From Buchnera aphidicola (Mindarus japonicus) (GTDB lineage: Bacteria; Pseudomonadota; Gammaproteobacteria; Enterobacterales; Enterobacteriaceae), in assembly GCF_039393905.1 (NCBI RefSeq), contig NZ_CP135030.1, positions 186,001-250,000 on the forward strand: 64,000 bases of DNA. Direction: 5' to 3'. The position numbers and the translations under genes were made by a program. The notes under the pieces were generated by a model. That model had not been told where the DNA came from. It searched no databases and worked only from the letters and a program-made list of their open reading frames with translations. This document shows positions 11,257 to 21,412 of this stretch, piece by piece (within the stretch, counting starts at the first letter, position 1; the number at the start of each line of letters is the position of its first letter).

Positions 11257-13920
11257 ATGCGAAAACATTTAAGTAAAGATATAGATCCTATTGAAACTAA
11301 AGATTGGATAGAAGCAATTGAATCAGTAATTGATTATGAAGGTATAGAAAGAGCAGAATTTCTTATATCAGTAGTATTAAAAAAAATTTGTAAAAAAAAA
11401 CCAAATTTTTTAAATTTTAGCTATTTTCAGAATTATATAAATAGTATTTCAGCAGAAAAAGAACCAGATTATCCTGGAAATTTAGCATTAGAAAAAAAAA
11501 TATGTTCATTTGTTCGATGGAATGCAATAATCATGGTTTTGAGAGCTTCTAAAAAAAATTTAGATTTAGGAGGACATTTATCATCTTTTCAATCGTTTGC
11601 TACAGTCTATGAAGTTTGTTTTAACCATTTTTTTAAAGCAAAAAATGATTATCATCCAGGAGATTTGATATATTTTCAAGGTCATGCATCTCCAGGGATT
11701 TATGCTCGTGCTTTTTTAGAAGGTCGTATTTCAAAAGAGCAAATGAATAATTTTAGACAAGAAATAGATGGAATAGGATTATCTTCTTATCCTCATCCTA
11801 AGTTAATGCCTAATTTTTGGCAATTTCCTACTGTTTCTATGGGTTTGGGTCCAGTTTCAGCAATATATCAAGCTAAATTTTTACGATATTTAAATGATAG
11901 AAATTTAAAAGATACTAGCAATCAAACAGTATATGCTTTTTTAGGTGATGGAGAAATGGACGAACCTGAATCAAAAGGAGCAATAACAATAGCAACCAGG
12001 GAAAAATTAGACAATTTAATTTTTATTATTAATTGTAACTTACAAAGATTAGATGGTCCAGTTATGGGTAATGGGAAAATTATACATGAGTTAGAAAATG
12101 TTTTTTCAGGAGCCGGTTGGAAGGTAATAAAAGTAATATGGGGTAGTAGATGGGATCAACTCTTAAAAAAAGATTTTTCTGGAAAATTAGTTCAATTGAT
12201 GAATGAAACTGTTGATGGAAATTATCAAACTTTTAAATCAAAAAATGGAGAATATATAAGAAAAAATTTTTTTGAAAGATATAAGGAGACTAAAGAATTA
12301 GTAAAAAATATGACAGATGAAGATATTTGGTCATTAAATAGAGGTGGACATGATCCTAAAAAAATTTATGCTGCTTTAAATTTAGCGAAAGAAAAAGATG
12401 GTAGACCAACGGTTGTTTTATTCCATACTATTAAAGGTTATGGAATGGGAAAAATAGCAGAAGGAAAGAATATTGCTCATCAGATAAAAAAAATGACAAT
12501 TTCAGACTTACAATATATTAGAGATAGGTTTAGTATACCTGTTAATGACGAACAAATTTCAAAGTTGCCTTATGTTACTTTAAAAAAATTTTCAGAAGAG
12601 TATAATTATTTACATAATAAACGAAAAAAATTAGGAGGATATTTACCTGCAAGAAGTTCAAAATTTGATAAAATGTTTGAAATTCCTTTATTAAGTGATT
12701 TTTCTTCATTATTAGAAAAACAAAATAAAAAAATTTCTACTACAATCACTTTTGTTAGATTTTTAAACATTATGTTAAGAAATATTAAAATAAAAGATTT
12801 TTTAGTTCCTATAGTTGCAGATGAAGCAAGAACTTTTGGAATGGAAAGTTTATTTAGAAAAATAGGTATCTACAATACTAAAGGTCAAAAATATATTCCT
12901 CAAGATTTAGAGCAACTTTTATATTACAAAGAAGAAGAAAATGGTCAAATTTTACAAGAAGGAATTAATGAATTAGGAGCTGGAGCAATATGGTTAGCAG
13001 CAGCTACTTCATATAGTAGTAATAATTTTCCAATGATTCCATTTTATATTTTTTATTCTATGTTTGGTTTTCAGAGAATAGGGGATTTGTTTTGGGCAGC
13101 TGGAGATCAGCAAGCAAGAGGATTTTTAATCGGTGCAACATCAGGTAGAACCACATTAAATGGGGAGGGATTGCAACATGAAGATGGACATAGTCATATT
13201 TATTCTCTAACAGTTCCTAATTGTATTTCTTATGATCCTGCTTATGCTTATGAAATAACTGTTATTCTTCAAAATGGATTAAATAGAATGTATGGTAAAA
13301 AACAAGAAAATGTTTATTATTATATAACTACAACAAACGAAAATTATTCTATGCCAGCTATGCCTAAAAATTCTGAAATAGGTATTATAAAAGGAATTTA
13401 TCAGCTAAAAAAATCTGAAAATAAAAAGTATAAGGTTCAATTAATGGGATCTGGAGCTCTTTTACAAAGTGTTTGGGAAGCTGCTAAAATTCTTTCTTCT
13501 AAATACTCAATATCATCAGATATTTATAGTGTTACTTCTTTTACTGAATTAGCAAGAGATGGTCAGGATTGTAAAAGATGGAATTTATTGCATCCAATGG
13601 AAAAACCTAAAACCCCTTATATTTATCAAGTTATGAATTCCTCCCCGGCTGTTGCTTCCACTGATTATATGAAATTATTTGCGGAGCAGGTTAGAGCTTA
13701 CATTCCTACAAAACATTATTTTGTATTAGGTACAGATGGTTATGGTCGTTCAGATAGTAGAGAAAAATTACGTTATTATTTTGAAGTAGACGCTCATTAT
13801 ATAGTAGTGGCAGCTTTAGGATTATTAGTTGAATGTGGATATTTAGAGTCTACAATAGTAAAACAAGCTATTTCTAAATTTAATCTTAATGTTAACAAAA
13901 TTAATCCTCGTTTAGCATAA
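11257..13920 (+). CDS. aceE: Pyruvate dehydrogenase E1 component
   Basis: ThDP-dependent decarboxylase that starts pyruvate oxidation to acetyl-CoA. It has 887 residues, the same as E. coli. The N-terminal region holds DPIETKDWIEAIESV, then QGHASPGIYARAFLEGR, the ThDP/Mg motif GDGEMDEPESKGAI followed by NCNLQRLDGPV, and the C-terminal half holds EDGHSHI and GTDGYGRSDSREKLR. Ribosome site AAAGGA lies about 8 bases before the ATG. It is followed after 23 bp by aceF, forming the aceEF-lpd operon; the local regulator pdhR is absent. Confidence 0.99.
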   Translation: MRKHLSKDIDPIETKDWIEAIESVIDYEGIERAEFLISVVLKKICKKKPNFLNFSYFQNYINSISAEKEPDYPGNLALEKKICSFVRWNAIIMVLRASKKNLDLGGHLSSFQSFATVYEVCFNHFFKAKNDYHPGDLIYFQGHASPGIYARAFLEGRISKEQMNNFRQEIDGIGLSSYPHPKLMPNFWQFPTVSMGLGPVSAIYQAKFLRYLNDRNLKDTSNQTVYAFLGDGEMDEPESKGAITIATREKLDNLIFIINCNLQRLDGPVMGNGKIIHELENVFSGAGWKVIKVIWGSRWDQLLKKDFSGKLVQLMNETVDGNYQTFKSKNGEYIRKNFFERYKETKELVKNMTDEDIWSLNRGGHDPKKIYAALNLAKEKDGRPTVVLFHTIKGYGMGKIAEGKNIAHQIKKMTISDLQYIRDRFSIPVNDEQISKLPYVTLKKFSEEYNYLHNKRKKLGGYLPARSSKFDKMFEIPLLSDFSSLLEKQNKKISTTITFVRFLNIMLRNIKIKDFLVPIVADEARTFGMESLFRKIGIYNTKGQKYIPQDLEQLLYYKEEENGQILQEGINELGAGAIWLAAATSYSSNNFPMIPFYIFYSMFGFQRIGDLFWAAGDQQARGFLIGATSGRTTLNGEGLQHEDGHSHIYSLTVPNCISYDPAYAYEITVILQNGLNRMYGKKQENVYYYITTTNENYSMPAMPKNSEIGIIKGIYQLKKSENKKYKVQLMGSGALLQSVWEAAKILSSKYSISSDIYSVTSFTELARDGQDCKRWNLLHPMEKPKTPYIYQVMNSSPAVASTDYMKLFAEQVRAYIPTKHYFVLGTDGYGRSDSREKLRYYFEVDAHYIVVAALGLLVECGYLESTIVKQAISKFNLNVNKINPRLA

Positions 13921-13943
13921 AAGAATTAAAAAGGATAATAAAA

Positions 13944-15179
13944 GTGAGTATCGAAGTTAAAATTCCAGATATTGGTTCAGATTTAGTAGAAGTTATTGAA
14001 ATTTTAGTTAAAAAAAATGATAAAGTAAAAAAAGAACAAAGTTTAATTTTAGTAGAAGGACAAAAAGCTTCCATGGAAATTCCTTCTCCAGATTCAGGTG
14101 TAATAAAAAAGATTTCTGTTAATGTAGGTCAGAAAGTAAAACATAACGATGTAATTTTAATTATGGAAAAAGTTAATGATAAAATAAGTTCTAATCCTAA
14201 AGATTTTTTTAATATTGTTAAGGAGGATAAAGAAGTAAATACTATTTTAAATGCTGATGATTTAAAAAAAAAATCATCTTTTCATGCTACTCCATTAGTT
14301 CGTCGTTTAGCAAGATTATTACAGATAGATTTAAAAAACTTGTCTGGATCAGGAAGAAAAGGAAGAATTTTAAAAGAAGATCTTGAATTGTATAAAAATA
14401 GAAAAAATAAAGAAGAAAAATTTTTAAATTCTAATAAAGAAAATATTAATTATAACATTTATGAGATAGAACAAGAGGATAAAAAAAGTAATCGAGTTAT
14501 ATTTACTAAAATTCAAACAGCATCAAGTTACAATTTGCAAAAAAGTTGGAATACTATTCCACATGTTACTCAATTTTATGAATCGGATATTACAGAACTA
14601 GAAAAATTTAGAAAAGAAGTAAATATTATTAAAAACTATAAAGTAAATGAACAAATAACACTGCTTTCTATCATTACTAAAGTAGTAGCAAAGTCTTTAA
14701 AAAAATTTCCTTTATTAAATAGTTTTTTTTCTAATAAAAAAAATGGTTTTATTTTTAATGAAGATATTAATATAGGAATAGCAGTAAATACTAGTGAAGG
14801 TTTATTAGTTCCTGTTATAAAAGAAGTTAATAAAAAAGAATTGTTTCAGTTATCTTGTGAAATAAATAAAAAATGCAGAGATGCAAGAAATAATACATTA
14901 ACATTACTTGATTTTCAAGGAGGAAGTTTTACTATTTCAAGTTTAGGAAAATTAGGAGGTAAAGGATTTACACCTATAATAAATGCACCCCAAGTAGGAA
15001 TTTTAGGAGTTTCAAAAACAATAGTTAAGCCTATATGGAAAAATAAAAATTTTTCTCCTTGTTTGGTATTACCTTTTTCTTTATCGTATGATCATCGCAT
15101 TATTGATGGTGTATATGGTGCTAATTTTATGGAATATGTTAGTCAATTTTTATCTGATATTAGGTTATTAACCTTATAA
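13944..15179 (+). CDS. aceF: Pyruvate dehydrogenase E2 (dihydrolipoamide acetyltransferase), single lipoyl domain
   Basis: Transfers the acetyl group from E1 to CoA and forms the core of the complex. It starts at GTG (13944). One lipoyl domain, residues about 1-75, carries the lipoylated Lys41 in EGQKASMEI; then a charged linker, the E1/E3-binding domain with ATPLVRRLARLL near residue 115, and the catalytic domain ending in SYDHRIIDGVYG, which holds the active-site His. E. coli AceF has three lipoyl domains and 630 residues; this one has 411 residues and one domain, a reduction also known from other Buchnera. Confidence 0.98.
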   Translation: MSIEVKIPDIGSDLVEVIEILVKKNDKVKKEQSLILVEGQKASMEIPSPDSGVIKKISVNVGQKVKHNDVILIMEKVNDKISSNPKDFFNIVKEDKEVNTILNADDLKKKSSFHATPLVRRLARLLQIDLKNLSGSGRKGRILKEDLELYKNRKNKEEKFLNSNKENINYNIYEIEQEDKKSNRVIFTKIQTASSYNLQKSWNTIPHVTQFYESDITELEKFRKEVNIIKNYKVNEQITLLSIITKVVAKSLKKFPLLNSFFSNKKNGFIFNEDINIGIAVNTSEGLLVPVIKEVNKKELFQLSCEINKKCRDARNNTLTLLDFQGGSFTISSLGKLGGKGFTPIINAPQVGILGVSKTIVKPIWKNKNFSPCLVLPFSLSYDHRIIDGVYGANFMEYVSQFLSDIRLLTL

Positions 15180-15322
15180 ATATAAGACTTTATTTTAAAG
15201 TTAGTTATATATTATATATATAAATAATAGTTATTATAATTTGAATATTTATATTTAAGAAAAAATAATATTTTTTTTAAAAAATTTACATTATTTAAAA
15301 ATATTTAGGAAATAAAATAAAA

Positions 15323-16732
15323 ATGTGTATTAAAAGCAATAAAAATATTGTCATAATAGGAGCTGGACCAGCTGGATATACAGCTGCTTTTCGTTGTGCA
15401 GATCTAGGTATGAAAACTACTTTAATAGAACGTTATCAAAATTTAGGAGGAGTTTGCTTAAATGTAGGTTGTATTCCTTCTAAAAGTCTATTGCATGTAG
15501 CTAAAACTATTAATCAAAGTAAAGCTTTATCGAAATGTGGGGTTATGTTTGCTTCTCCAATAATAAACATAAAAAAATTGATAAATTGGAAAGAAGAAAA
15601 TATAAATAAATTAACTTTTGCTTTAAGTCATATGGCAAAAAAAAGAGGTATTAAGGTCATAAAGGGTACTGCAAGATTCATTTCGAAAAATGAACTAATG
15701 ATTTCTTCAAAAAAAGAAAACCATAAAGTTAAATTTAGTGATGTAATTATTGCAACAGGTTCAAAATCAGTAAAATTACCTTTTATTTCTTATAAAAATA
15801 AAAGAATTTGGACTTCTACAGAAGCATTATCTATTCCTTTTATTCCTAAAAATTTGTTAATTATTGGTGGAGGTATAATTGGATTAGAAATGGCAACAAT
15901 ATATCATTCATTAGGAACAACGATTGATATTACAGAAAATCATAATCAAATTCTTTCAACTGTTGATACAGATATTATAAAAATATTTTTAAAATCTATT
16001 AAAAATAAATTTAATGTAATGTTAGAAACAAATATTTTAGATATAAAAGAAGTAGAAGATGGATTATTAGCAACAATAGATTACAGAGGAACAGGAAAAA
16101 AAACAATAGTATATGATGCTATTTTAGTGGCAGTAGGTCGAATTCCTGCAATTAATGAATTAGAAATAGAAAAAATTGGTGTTGAAATAAATAATAAAGG
16201 ATATATAAAAGTTAACAAACAATTACAAACTAACATTGAAAATATTTATGCTGTTGGTGATGTTATAGGGCAACCTATGTTAGCACATAAAGGAATACAT
16301 CAAGCAAAAATAGCAGCAGAAGTAATATCAGGAAAAAAACATTTTTTTGACCCCCAGGTTATTCCAAATGTAGCATATACAGATCCAGAAATAGCTTGGA
16401 CTGGTATTACTGAAAAAGATGCTAAAAAATTAAATATAAATTATAAAATAGCTACATTTCCTTGGAGTGCTTCAGGAAGGGCAATAGCATCTGATTGTTC
16501 TTCTTTAGGATTAACAAAATTAATTTTTGACAAAGATACTAAAAGATTAATAGGAGGTATTATAATAGGTAGAAATGCAGGAGAATTATTATCTGAAGTT
16601 AGTTTAGCTATTGAAATGGGATGTGATGCACAAGATATTGCATTAACAATTCATGCACATCCAACTTTATCAGAAACAATTTCTTTAGCAGCTGAAGTTT
16701 ATGAAGGAACGATAACCGATTTAATGAATTAA
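15323..16732 (+). CDS. lpd: Dihydrolipoamide dehydrogenase (E3)
   Basis: FAD enzyme that reoxidises the lipoyl groups of pyruvate dehydrogenase. It has 469 residues, against 474 in E. coli. The FAD motif IIGAGPAGYTAAFR begins near residue 11, the redox disulfide is Cys45/Cys50 in GGVCLNVGCIPSK, an NAD motif GGGIIGLEMATI lies mid-protein, and the dimer-interface catalytic region HAHPTLSETISLAAE is near the C-terminus. A 143-bp A/T spacer separates it from aceF and a terminator follows it. Confidence 0.98.
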   Translation: MCIKSNKNIVIIGAGPAGYTAAFRCADLGMKTTLIERYQNLGGVCLNVGCIPSKSLLHVAKTINQSKALSKCGVMFASPIINIKKLINWKEENINKLTFALSHMAKKRGIKVIKGTARFISKNELMISSKKENHKVKFSDVIIATGSKSVKLPFISYKNKRIWTSTEALSIPFIPKNLLIIGGGIIGLEMATIYHSLGTTIDITENHNQILSTVDTDIIKIFLKSIKNKFNVMLETNILDIKEVEDGLLATIDYRGTGKKTIVYDAILVAVGRIPAINELEIEKIGVEINNKGYIKVNKQLQTNIENIYAVGDVIGQPMLAHKGIHQAKIAAEVISGKKHFFDPQVIPNVAYTDPEIAWTGITEKDAKKLNINYKIATFPWSASGRAIASDCSSLGLTKLIFDKDTKRLIGGIIIGRNAGELLSEVSLAIEMGCDAQDIALTIHAHPTLSETISLAAEVYEGTITDLMN

Positions 16733-16792
16733 TTCTATTAAACAGTAGTAATTATAAGATTTTACAAATTTTTTTTTAATACGAGCTATTTG

Positions 16793-16836
16793 ACATATAG
16801 TTCTATTTATTTTAAGAAAAGAACTATATGTTTTTT
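16793..16836 (+). terminator. Rho-independent terminator of aceEF-lpd
   Basis: Arms 16793-16804 (ACATATAGTTCT) and 16820-16831 (AGAACTATATGT) pair perfectly over 12 bp around a 15-base A/T loop, followed directly by six T. It lies 60 bp past the lpd stop in the right orientation and is one of the best-formed terminators in the window. Confidence 0.8.
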
Positions 16837-16890
16837 AAAAAAAAATCTAAAAAAATGGATAAATAAAAAAATATTTTTATGATTTTATAT

Positions 16891-17606
16891 CTAAAAAGTA
16901 GATAATTTTATTTTTTTGTAGCTTAAATTTGTTAAAATTTCTACAATAATTAAATAAGACTTAATGGAAATTAAATGTATATTTTTTTTAAATTCTTTTT
17001 TAGAGTTTTGATTAGAACAATCAGATATTATTTTGATGCTAAGAAAAGGTATTTTGAATATAAAACAAACATGAGCAATAGCACAAGCTTCCATATCTAT
17101 AGCTATAGCTAAAGGAAAATTATTTTTAATAGAGTATGTTTTTTCTTTTAAAAAAGTATCTCCAGTTACCAGCATTCCTAAAAAAAAAGAGAATTTTTTA
17201 TTTAAACATGACTGAATAGAAATTTTTTTTAAATAAGAATTAGAAAAAAAAAATTTGGTAAATTAGGTATTTTTCCAATAGGATAATCAAAAGCGGTTAA
17301 ATCAACATCATGATAACATGTTTTTTGCGAAATTATTATGTCAAATATTTGTATATTTTTTTTTAAAGAACCACAAGAACCTATATTAATAACATAATTA
17401 ATTTTATATTTTTCTAATAATAAGGTGGTAGCACAACTAGCATTAGTTTTTCCAATATCACATTGCAATAAAAAAAAATTAATTTTTTTAAAAATTCCTA
17501 TATATAAAATATATTTTCTTAAATTAATTTTTTTATATACATGTAATTTTTTTTTGATTTCATTTAACTCTTTTTTTATGGCAACTATAATTCCTATATT
17601 AAGCAT
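16891..17606 (-). pseudogene. mtn: 5'-methylthioadenosine/S-adenosylhomocysteine nucleosidase, one-base frameshift in poly(A)
   Basis: MtnN cleaves adenine from methylthioadenosine and S-adenosylhomocysteine. Reading from ATG at 17606 gives MLNIGIIVAIKKEL up to a ten-T run (coding strand; A at 17244-17253), after which the frame stops at 17229. One added T restores an uninterrupted frame through NSYLKKISIQSCL and GMLVTGDTF to 16891, giving 238 residues against 232 in E. coli. Catalytic Glu13 (E. coli Glu12), the MEACAIAHVC glutamate and the ISD aspartate are all kept, on both sides of the shift. It may be a young pseudogene, a base-calling error, or a gene rescued by RNA polymerase slippage. 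Confidence 0.9.
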
Positions 17607-17710
17607 AATTTTTTTAAAAAAGATGTATGTTTAAGCTATTATTTATAATAACAGTTTTTTTTAAAATTAAAAATTTAATAATATGTATTAATAAAAAATA
17701 TTTAGAAAAA

Positions 17711-18055
17711 TTATATACTAAATGATAATCCACAACCGCATGTAATTTTTGCATTTGGATTGGAAATAAAGAATTTAGATCCTTCTAAATTTTCTATGAA
17801 ATCTAAAGTTCCTCCTATAAGGTATTGAAAACTTATGTAATCTATGATTATAGGAATATTAATTTTTTTAATACAGATATCATCTATATTCATTTTTTTA
17901 TCAAAAACAAAACCATATTTAAAACCGGTACATCCTCCTCCCGAAATATAAATTCTAAAATTTAAATTTAAATTTTGTTTTTTCTTTGATAATTCATTTA
18001 TTTTTTTTTTAGCTGTTTTAGAAACAAAAAATTTTTCTTTATTTATTTCGGACAT
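17711..18055 (-). CDS. erpA: A-type iron-sulfur cluster carrier ErpA
   Basis: Delivers iron-sulfur clusters to target enzymes, including those of isoprenoid synthesis and respiration. It is 114 residues long, identical to the E. coli length. The three cluster cysteines are present: Cys42 in [11 protein letters not shown] and Cys106/Cys108 in the C-terminal CGCGLSFSI. Only 104 bp upstream of mtn and on the same strand. IscA would share the CGCG tail, but length and the YLIGG context favour ErpA. Confidence 0.95.
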   Translation of the reverse strand: MSEINKEKFFVSKTAKKKINELSKKKQNLNLNFRIYISGGGCTGFKYGFVFDKKMNIDDICIKKINIPIIIDYISFQYLIGGTLDFIENLEGSKFFISNPNAKITCGCGLSFSI

Positions 18056-18262
18056 AATATTTTTATATTTTTTATATAAGATGTTTAATTGATTTTAATT
18101 AAACTTTTATTAATAATTTATATAATAACAATTAATTTAAATAATCTCTATATTTTTTATTTTTAGAAAAAATATTTTTTAAATATTTTAATTTATAAAT
18201 TATTTTTTTTTTATAAAAAAGTTAAATAAACTATTTTTTTTTTTTTTTTATTTAGTAAAAAT

Positions 18263-19414
18263 TTATTTTTTTCTTAAAAATGCAGGTATATCTAAATAAT
18301 CTATGTTTTTTTTAGTAATGTATTCTGAATTTATTAAATCTTCTTTTTTTTTATTATCCTCTTCTAAAAAAATAGATTTTTCTAGGTTATTTTGTTTATA
18401 ATTTAAAATATTTTCTTGAATAGGTTGTTGAATAGAAACATTTCTTTCGTAATGATTGCAAGTTATATTTATTCCTGTTGCTATAACAGTAACTCGGATC
18501 GTATTTTTCATTTTTGGATCTAAAGAAGTTCCGATAACTAAAGTTGTATGATCAGAAGTAAATGATCGAACGATATTTCCAACAGTTTGAAATTCATTTA
18601 GTTTAAAATCTGAACTGGCAGTTATGTTTACTAATACTCCTTTAGCATTTGATAGATCAATGTCTTCCAATAAAGGACTAGAAATGGCTATTTTTATTGC
18701 GACTTCAGCTCTGTTTTCCCCTGAAGATGATCCTGTTCCCATCATAGCATATCCCATTTCTGACATTACAGTTTTAATATCAGCAAAATCTACATTTATT
18801 AATCCAGGGCGAGTTATAAGTTCAGAAATTCCTTGTATTGCTCCATTTAAAACATTGTTAGCTTCGCTAAAAGCATCTAATAAGGAAATTTCTTTATTTA
18901 ATACCTCAATTAACTTATCATTCGGTATAATAATTAATGAATCAACATTTTTTGATAATTCAAGTATTCCTTTTTTTGAAAATTCTATTCTTTTTTTTCC
19001 TTCGAAATTAAAAGGTTTAGTAACAATAGAAACAGTTAATATACCCATTTCTTTTGCTAATTTAGCAATAATAGGAGTTGCTCCTGTGCCTGTTCCTCCC
19101 CCCATTCCAGTAGCAATAAAAATTATATCAGCTCCTTTTAAGATAGTTTTTAGAATATCTCGATCTTCTTCTGCTGAACGTTTTCCTATTTCTGGATTTG
19201 CGCCTGCTCCTAATCCTTTAGTGATTCGTTTTCCAATTTGTATCTTTTTTTTTACTTCCACTTTTTCCAATGCTTGAGCATCAGTATTTATAGCAAAAAA
19301 ATCTACTCCTTCTATTTTTTCTTTGATCATGTATTCTACAGCATTACACCCCCCTCCTCCTACACCTATGACTTTAATAACAGCGTGAATATTATTTTTA
19401 TTTTCTTCAGACAT
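18263..19414 (-). CDS. ftsZ: Cell division protein FtsZ
   Basis: Tubulin-like GTPase forming the division ring. 383 residues, the same as in E. coli. The protein begins with KVIGVGGGGCNAV, carries the tubulin signature GMGGGTGTGATP, and the synergy-loop region NVDFADIKTVM. The C-terminal anchor peptide DYLDIPAFLRKK is intact, showing that binding to FtsA is probably kept. A variable lysine-rich linker precedes it. It lies 59 bp after ftsA on the same strand, the dcw order. Confidence 0.99.
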   Translation of the reverse strand: MSEENKNNIHAVIKVIGVGGGGCNAVEYMIKEKIEGVDFFAINTDAQALEKVEVKKKIQIGKRITKGLGAGANPEIGKRSAEEDRDILKTILKGADIIFIATGMGGGTGTGATPIIAKLAKEMGILTVSIVTKPFNFEGKKRIEFSKKGILELSKNVDSLIIIPNDKLIEVLNKEISLLDAFSEANNVLNGAIQGISELITRPGLINVDFADIKTVMSEMGYAMMGTGSSSGENRAEVAIKIAISSPLLEDIDLSNAKGVLVNITASSDFKLNEFQTVGNIVRSFTSDHTTLVIGTSLDPKMKNTIRVTVIATGINITCNHYERNVSIQQPIQENILNYKQNNLEKSIFLEEDNKKKEDLINSEYITKKNIDYLDIPAFLRKK

Positions 19415-19473
19415 AGTTACTCCAATTGTTATTGTATTAAATATTTTTAAAAATTTTTAAAAAAATCTTGTAT

Positions 19474-20730
19474 TTAATTTTTTTTGTTAATCCAACAATT
19501 AATTTTTTTAAACCATTTTTGAAAAAATTTTTTATTCTTAACATTTTTTGTTTCTTTTAAAATTTTATTTTTTCCATATTTTAATAATCCGATTACTGTT
19601 GAATAGTTTTCAGTGTTAAAATTTTCTGTTAATCCTTCTATTTTTTTAGATTTTTTTATTTCTATATTTGTTTTAAATATTTTTTTAGCGAGAGCATCTA
19701 AATTTTTTATTTTTGATGCACCTCCTGTTAATATTATCCCTGCAAATAGTTTTTTTCTAATCTTTTTTTCATTGATAGTTTTAAAAAATATTTGTAGTTT
19801 ATTTTTTGCCAAATTTAACAGTTCAATGTATCTAGCATCAATAACATGATGTAACAATTTTTTTTCAACATATATTATTTTATTTTCATTAAATGTAGTT
19901 ATTTCAATTCTTTTTGTTTTATTATCATTTTGTTCATCAGAACATCCATGCTCTATTTTAATTTTTTCAGCATCTTTTTTTGAAATAGAAAAAATAGAAG
20001 AAATGTCATTAGTAACCATATTCCCTGCATATGGAATAACAGAACTGTAACAAATAAATCCATTTATATGTATAGTTATATCCATGGTTCCACCACCGAT
20101 ATCAATCATACAAACTCCTAATTTTTTTTGTTCTCTAGTAATTATAGCTTTATTAGAAGCTAATCCTGAAAAAACAACTTCATTTACCTTTAATCTGCAG
20201 TTATTAACTGATTTTATAAAGTTCTTTAATATTTCATTGTTACATGTAACTAGGTGTACTTCCACTTGCATTCTAATCCCAGATAAACCTAAAGGATTTT
20301 TTATTCCAAATTTTTGATCAATTGAAAATTCTTTTGGAATAATATGTAAGATTTTATGTTCATTATTAATTTTTACAGATTGAGCAGTATATATAGCATT
20401 TTTTATATCTTTTTTTGTTACTTCCTTTTCAGAGAGCGGAACTATTCCTATTTCATTTTGATAATGAATATATTTTCCAGATATAGCTAGATAAACAGAA
20501 GAAATATTAAATCCAGCCATATCTTCAGCTTTTTTAATAGAATTCTTAATTGCTTTAGAAACAGATTTCAAATCATTTATTTCTCCATTTTTAATTCCAT
20601 GAGATTTATGACTACCCATTCCAATTATGTTCATTAAATTATTTGGTAAAATTTCTCCTATTAAAGTAACGACTTTTGTCGTTCCTATTTCAAGCCCAAC
20701 TATTATTTTTTTTTCTGTTAATTGAGTCAT
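19474..20730 (-). CDS. ftsA: Cell division protein FtsA
   Basis: Actin-like protein that ties FtsZ filaments to the inner membrane and recruits later division proteins. It has 418 residues, against 420 in E. coli. The phosphate-1 motif GLEIGTTKVVTLIGE is at the start, MIDIGGGTMDITI is the phosphate-2 region, and ILTGGASKI is the adenosine motif. The C-terminal amphipathic membrane helix FFQKWFKKINCWINKK is retained. In E. coli FtsA also recruits FtsN/FtsQ/FtsI; here the upstream septal wall genes are gone (see the 20731-21412 region). Confidence 0.98.
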   Translation of the reverse strand: MTQLTEKKIIVGLEIGTTKVVTLIGEILPNNLMNIIGMGSHKSHGIKNGEINDLKSVSKAIKNSIKKAEDMAGFNISSVYLAISGKYIHYQNEIGIVPLSEKEVTKKDIKNAIYTAQSVKINNEHKILHIIPKEFSIDQKFGIKNPLGLSGIRMQVEVHLVTCNNEILKNFIKSVNNCRLKVNEVVFSGLASNKAIITREQKKLGVCMIDIGGGTMDITIHINGFICYSSVIPYAGNMVTNDISSIFSISKKDAEKIKIEHGCSDEQNDNKTKRIEITTFNENKIIYVEKKLLHHVIDARYIELLNLAKNKLQIFFKTINEKKIRKKLFAGIILTGGASKIKNLDALAKKIFKTNIEIKKSKKIEGLTENFNTENYSTVIGLLKYGKNKILKETKNVKNKKFFQKWFKKINCWINKKN

Positions 20731-21412
20731 TTTTAATCCAAATTAAAGTGTTTATATATAATTTATAATTATTAATTATGTGTAATTGGATTATATTTTA
20801 ATATAAAAATTAAATTAATTTAAATACGATTTAATATTTAGTATTGTTTTAATAAAACTGTGTAATATCTATTTATTATAAAAAAAATTTTTTGTTTATT
20901 TTTTTTATTTTTTAATTTTAATAAAAAAATATGTTTAATTTTATTAAATAATTTTTTAGTTAAACTAATTATAAAAATATATTTTTATTTTTACGTTTAT
21001 ATGTAGAAATAATTAATTTTTAATTGATAAAAAAACTTTTTTTAAGAAATATTTTTTATATATATTTTAAGAAAATTTTCTTTATAGAAATATTTTATTA
21101 TTTATATTTTTCTTAAAGTAAAAAAATAATATTAAAATTTTTTATATTAATTTTTATAGTTTGAAAAAAAATTTTTTTTAAATTTTTTCAGCATTTTCTA
21201 CATTATTAAGTAATTCCTTATTTTATTTTTATTATTCAATACTTTTAATAGTATAAAAATAATTTTATAAGTTCACTCTTACTATAAAAAAAGTTATTAT
21301 TTTTTTAATAGATAAATTACTAAATTTTTTAGGATTTTAAAAATTATTTAAATAAGATTAAGTTTTTATAGTTTTTTTCTTGATATATTTTTAAAAAATA
21401 ATCTTTCATTTT
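20731..21412. other. 682-bp A/T spacer where the dcw cell-wall cluster is expected
   Basis: In E. coli and, from memory, in larger Buchnera genomes ftsL, ftsI, murE, murF, mraY, murD, ftsW, murG, murC and ddlB lie between rsmH and ftsA. Here nothing codes: no frame longer than a few dozen codons and no recognisable motif on either strand. Features are a 14-bp palindrome (AAGAAAATTTTCTT, 21069-21082) and a slightly richer patch at 21190-21290. The ftsA promoter must be within it. Confidence 0.75.

Noticed and set aside
18624..19277. 217-codon open frame opposite ftsZ
   Set aside because: It lies entirely antisense to well-conserved ftsZ codons and shows no family motif; long antisense frames are common opposite A/T-rich genes with few reverse-strand stops.
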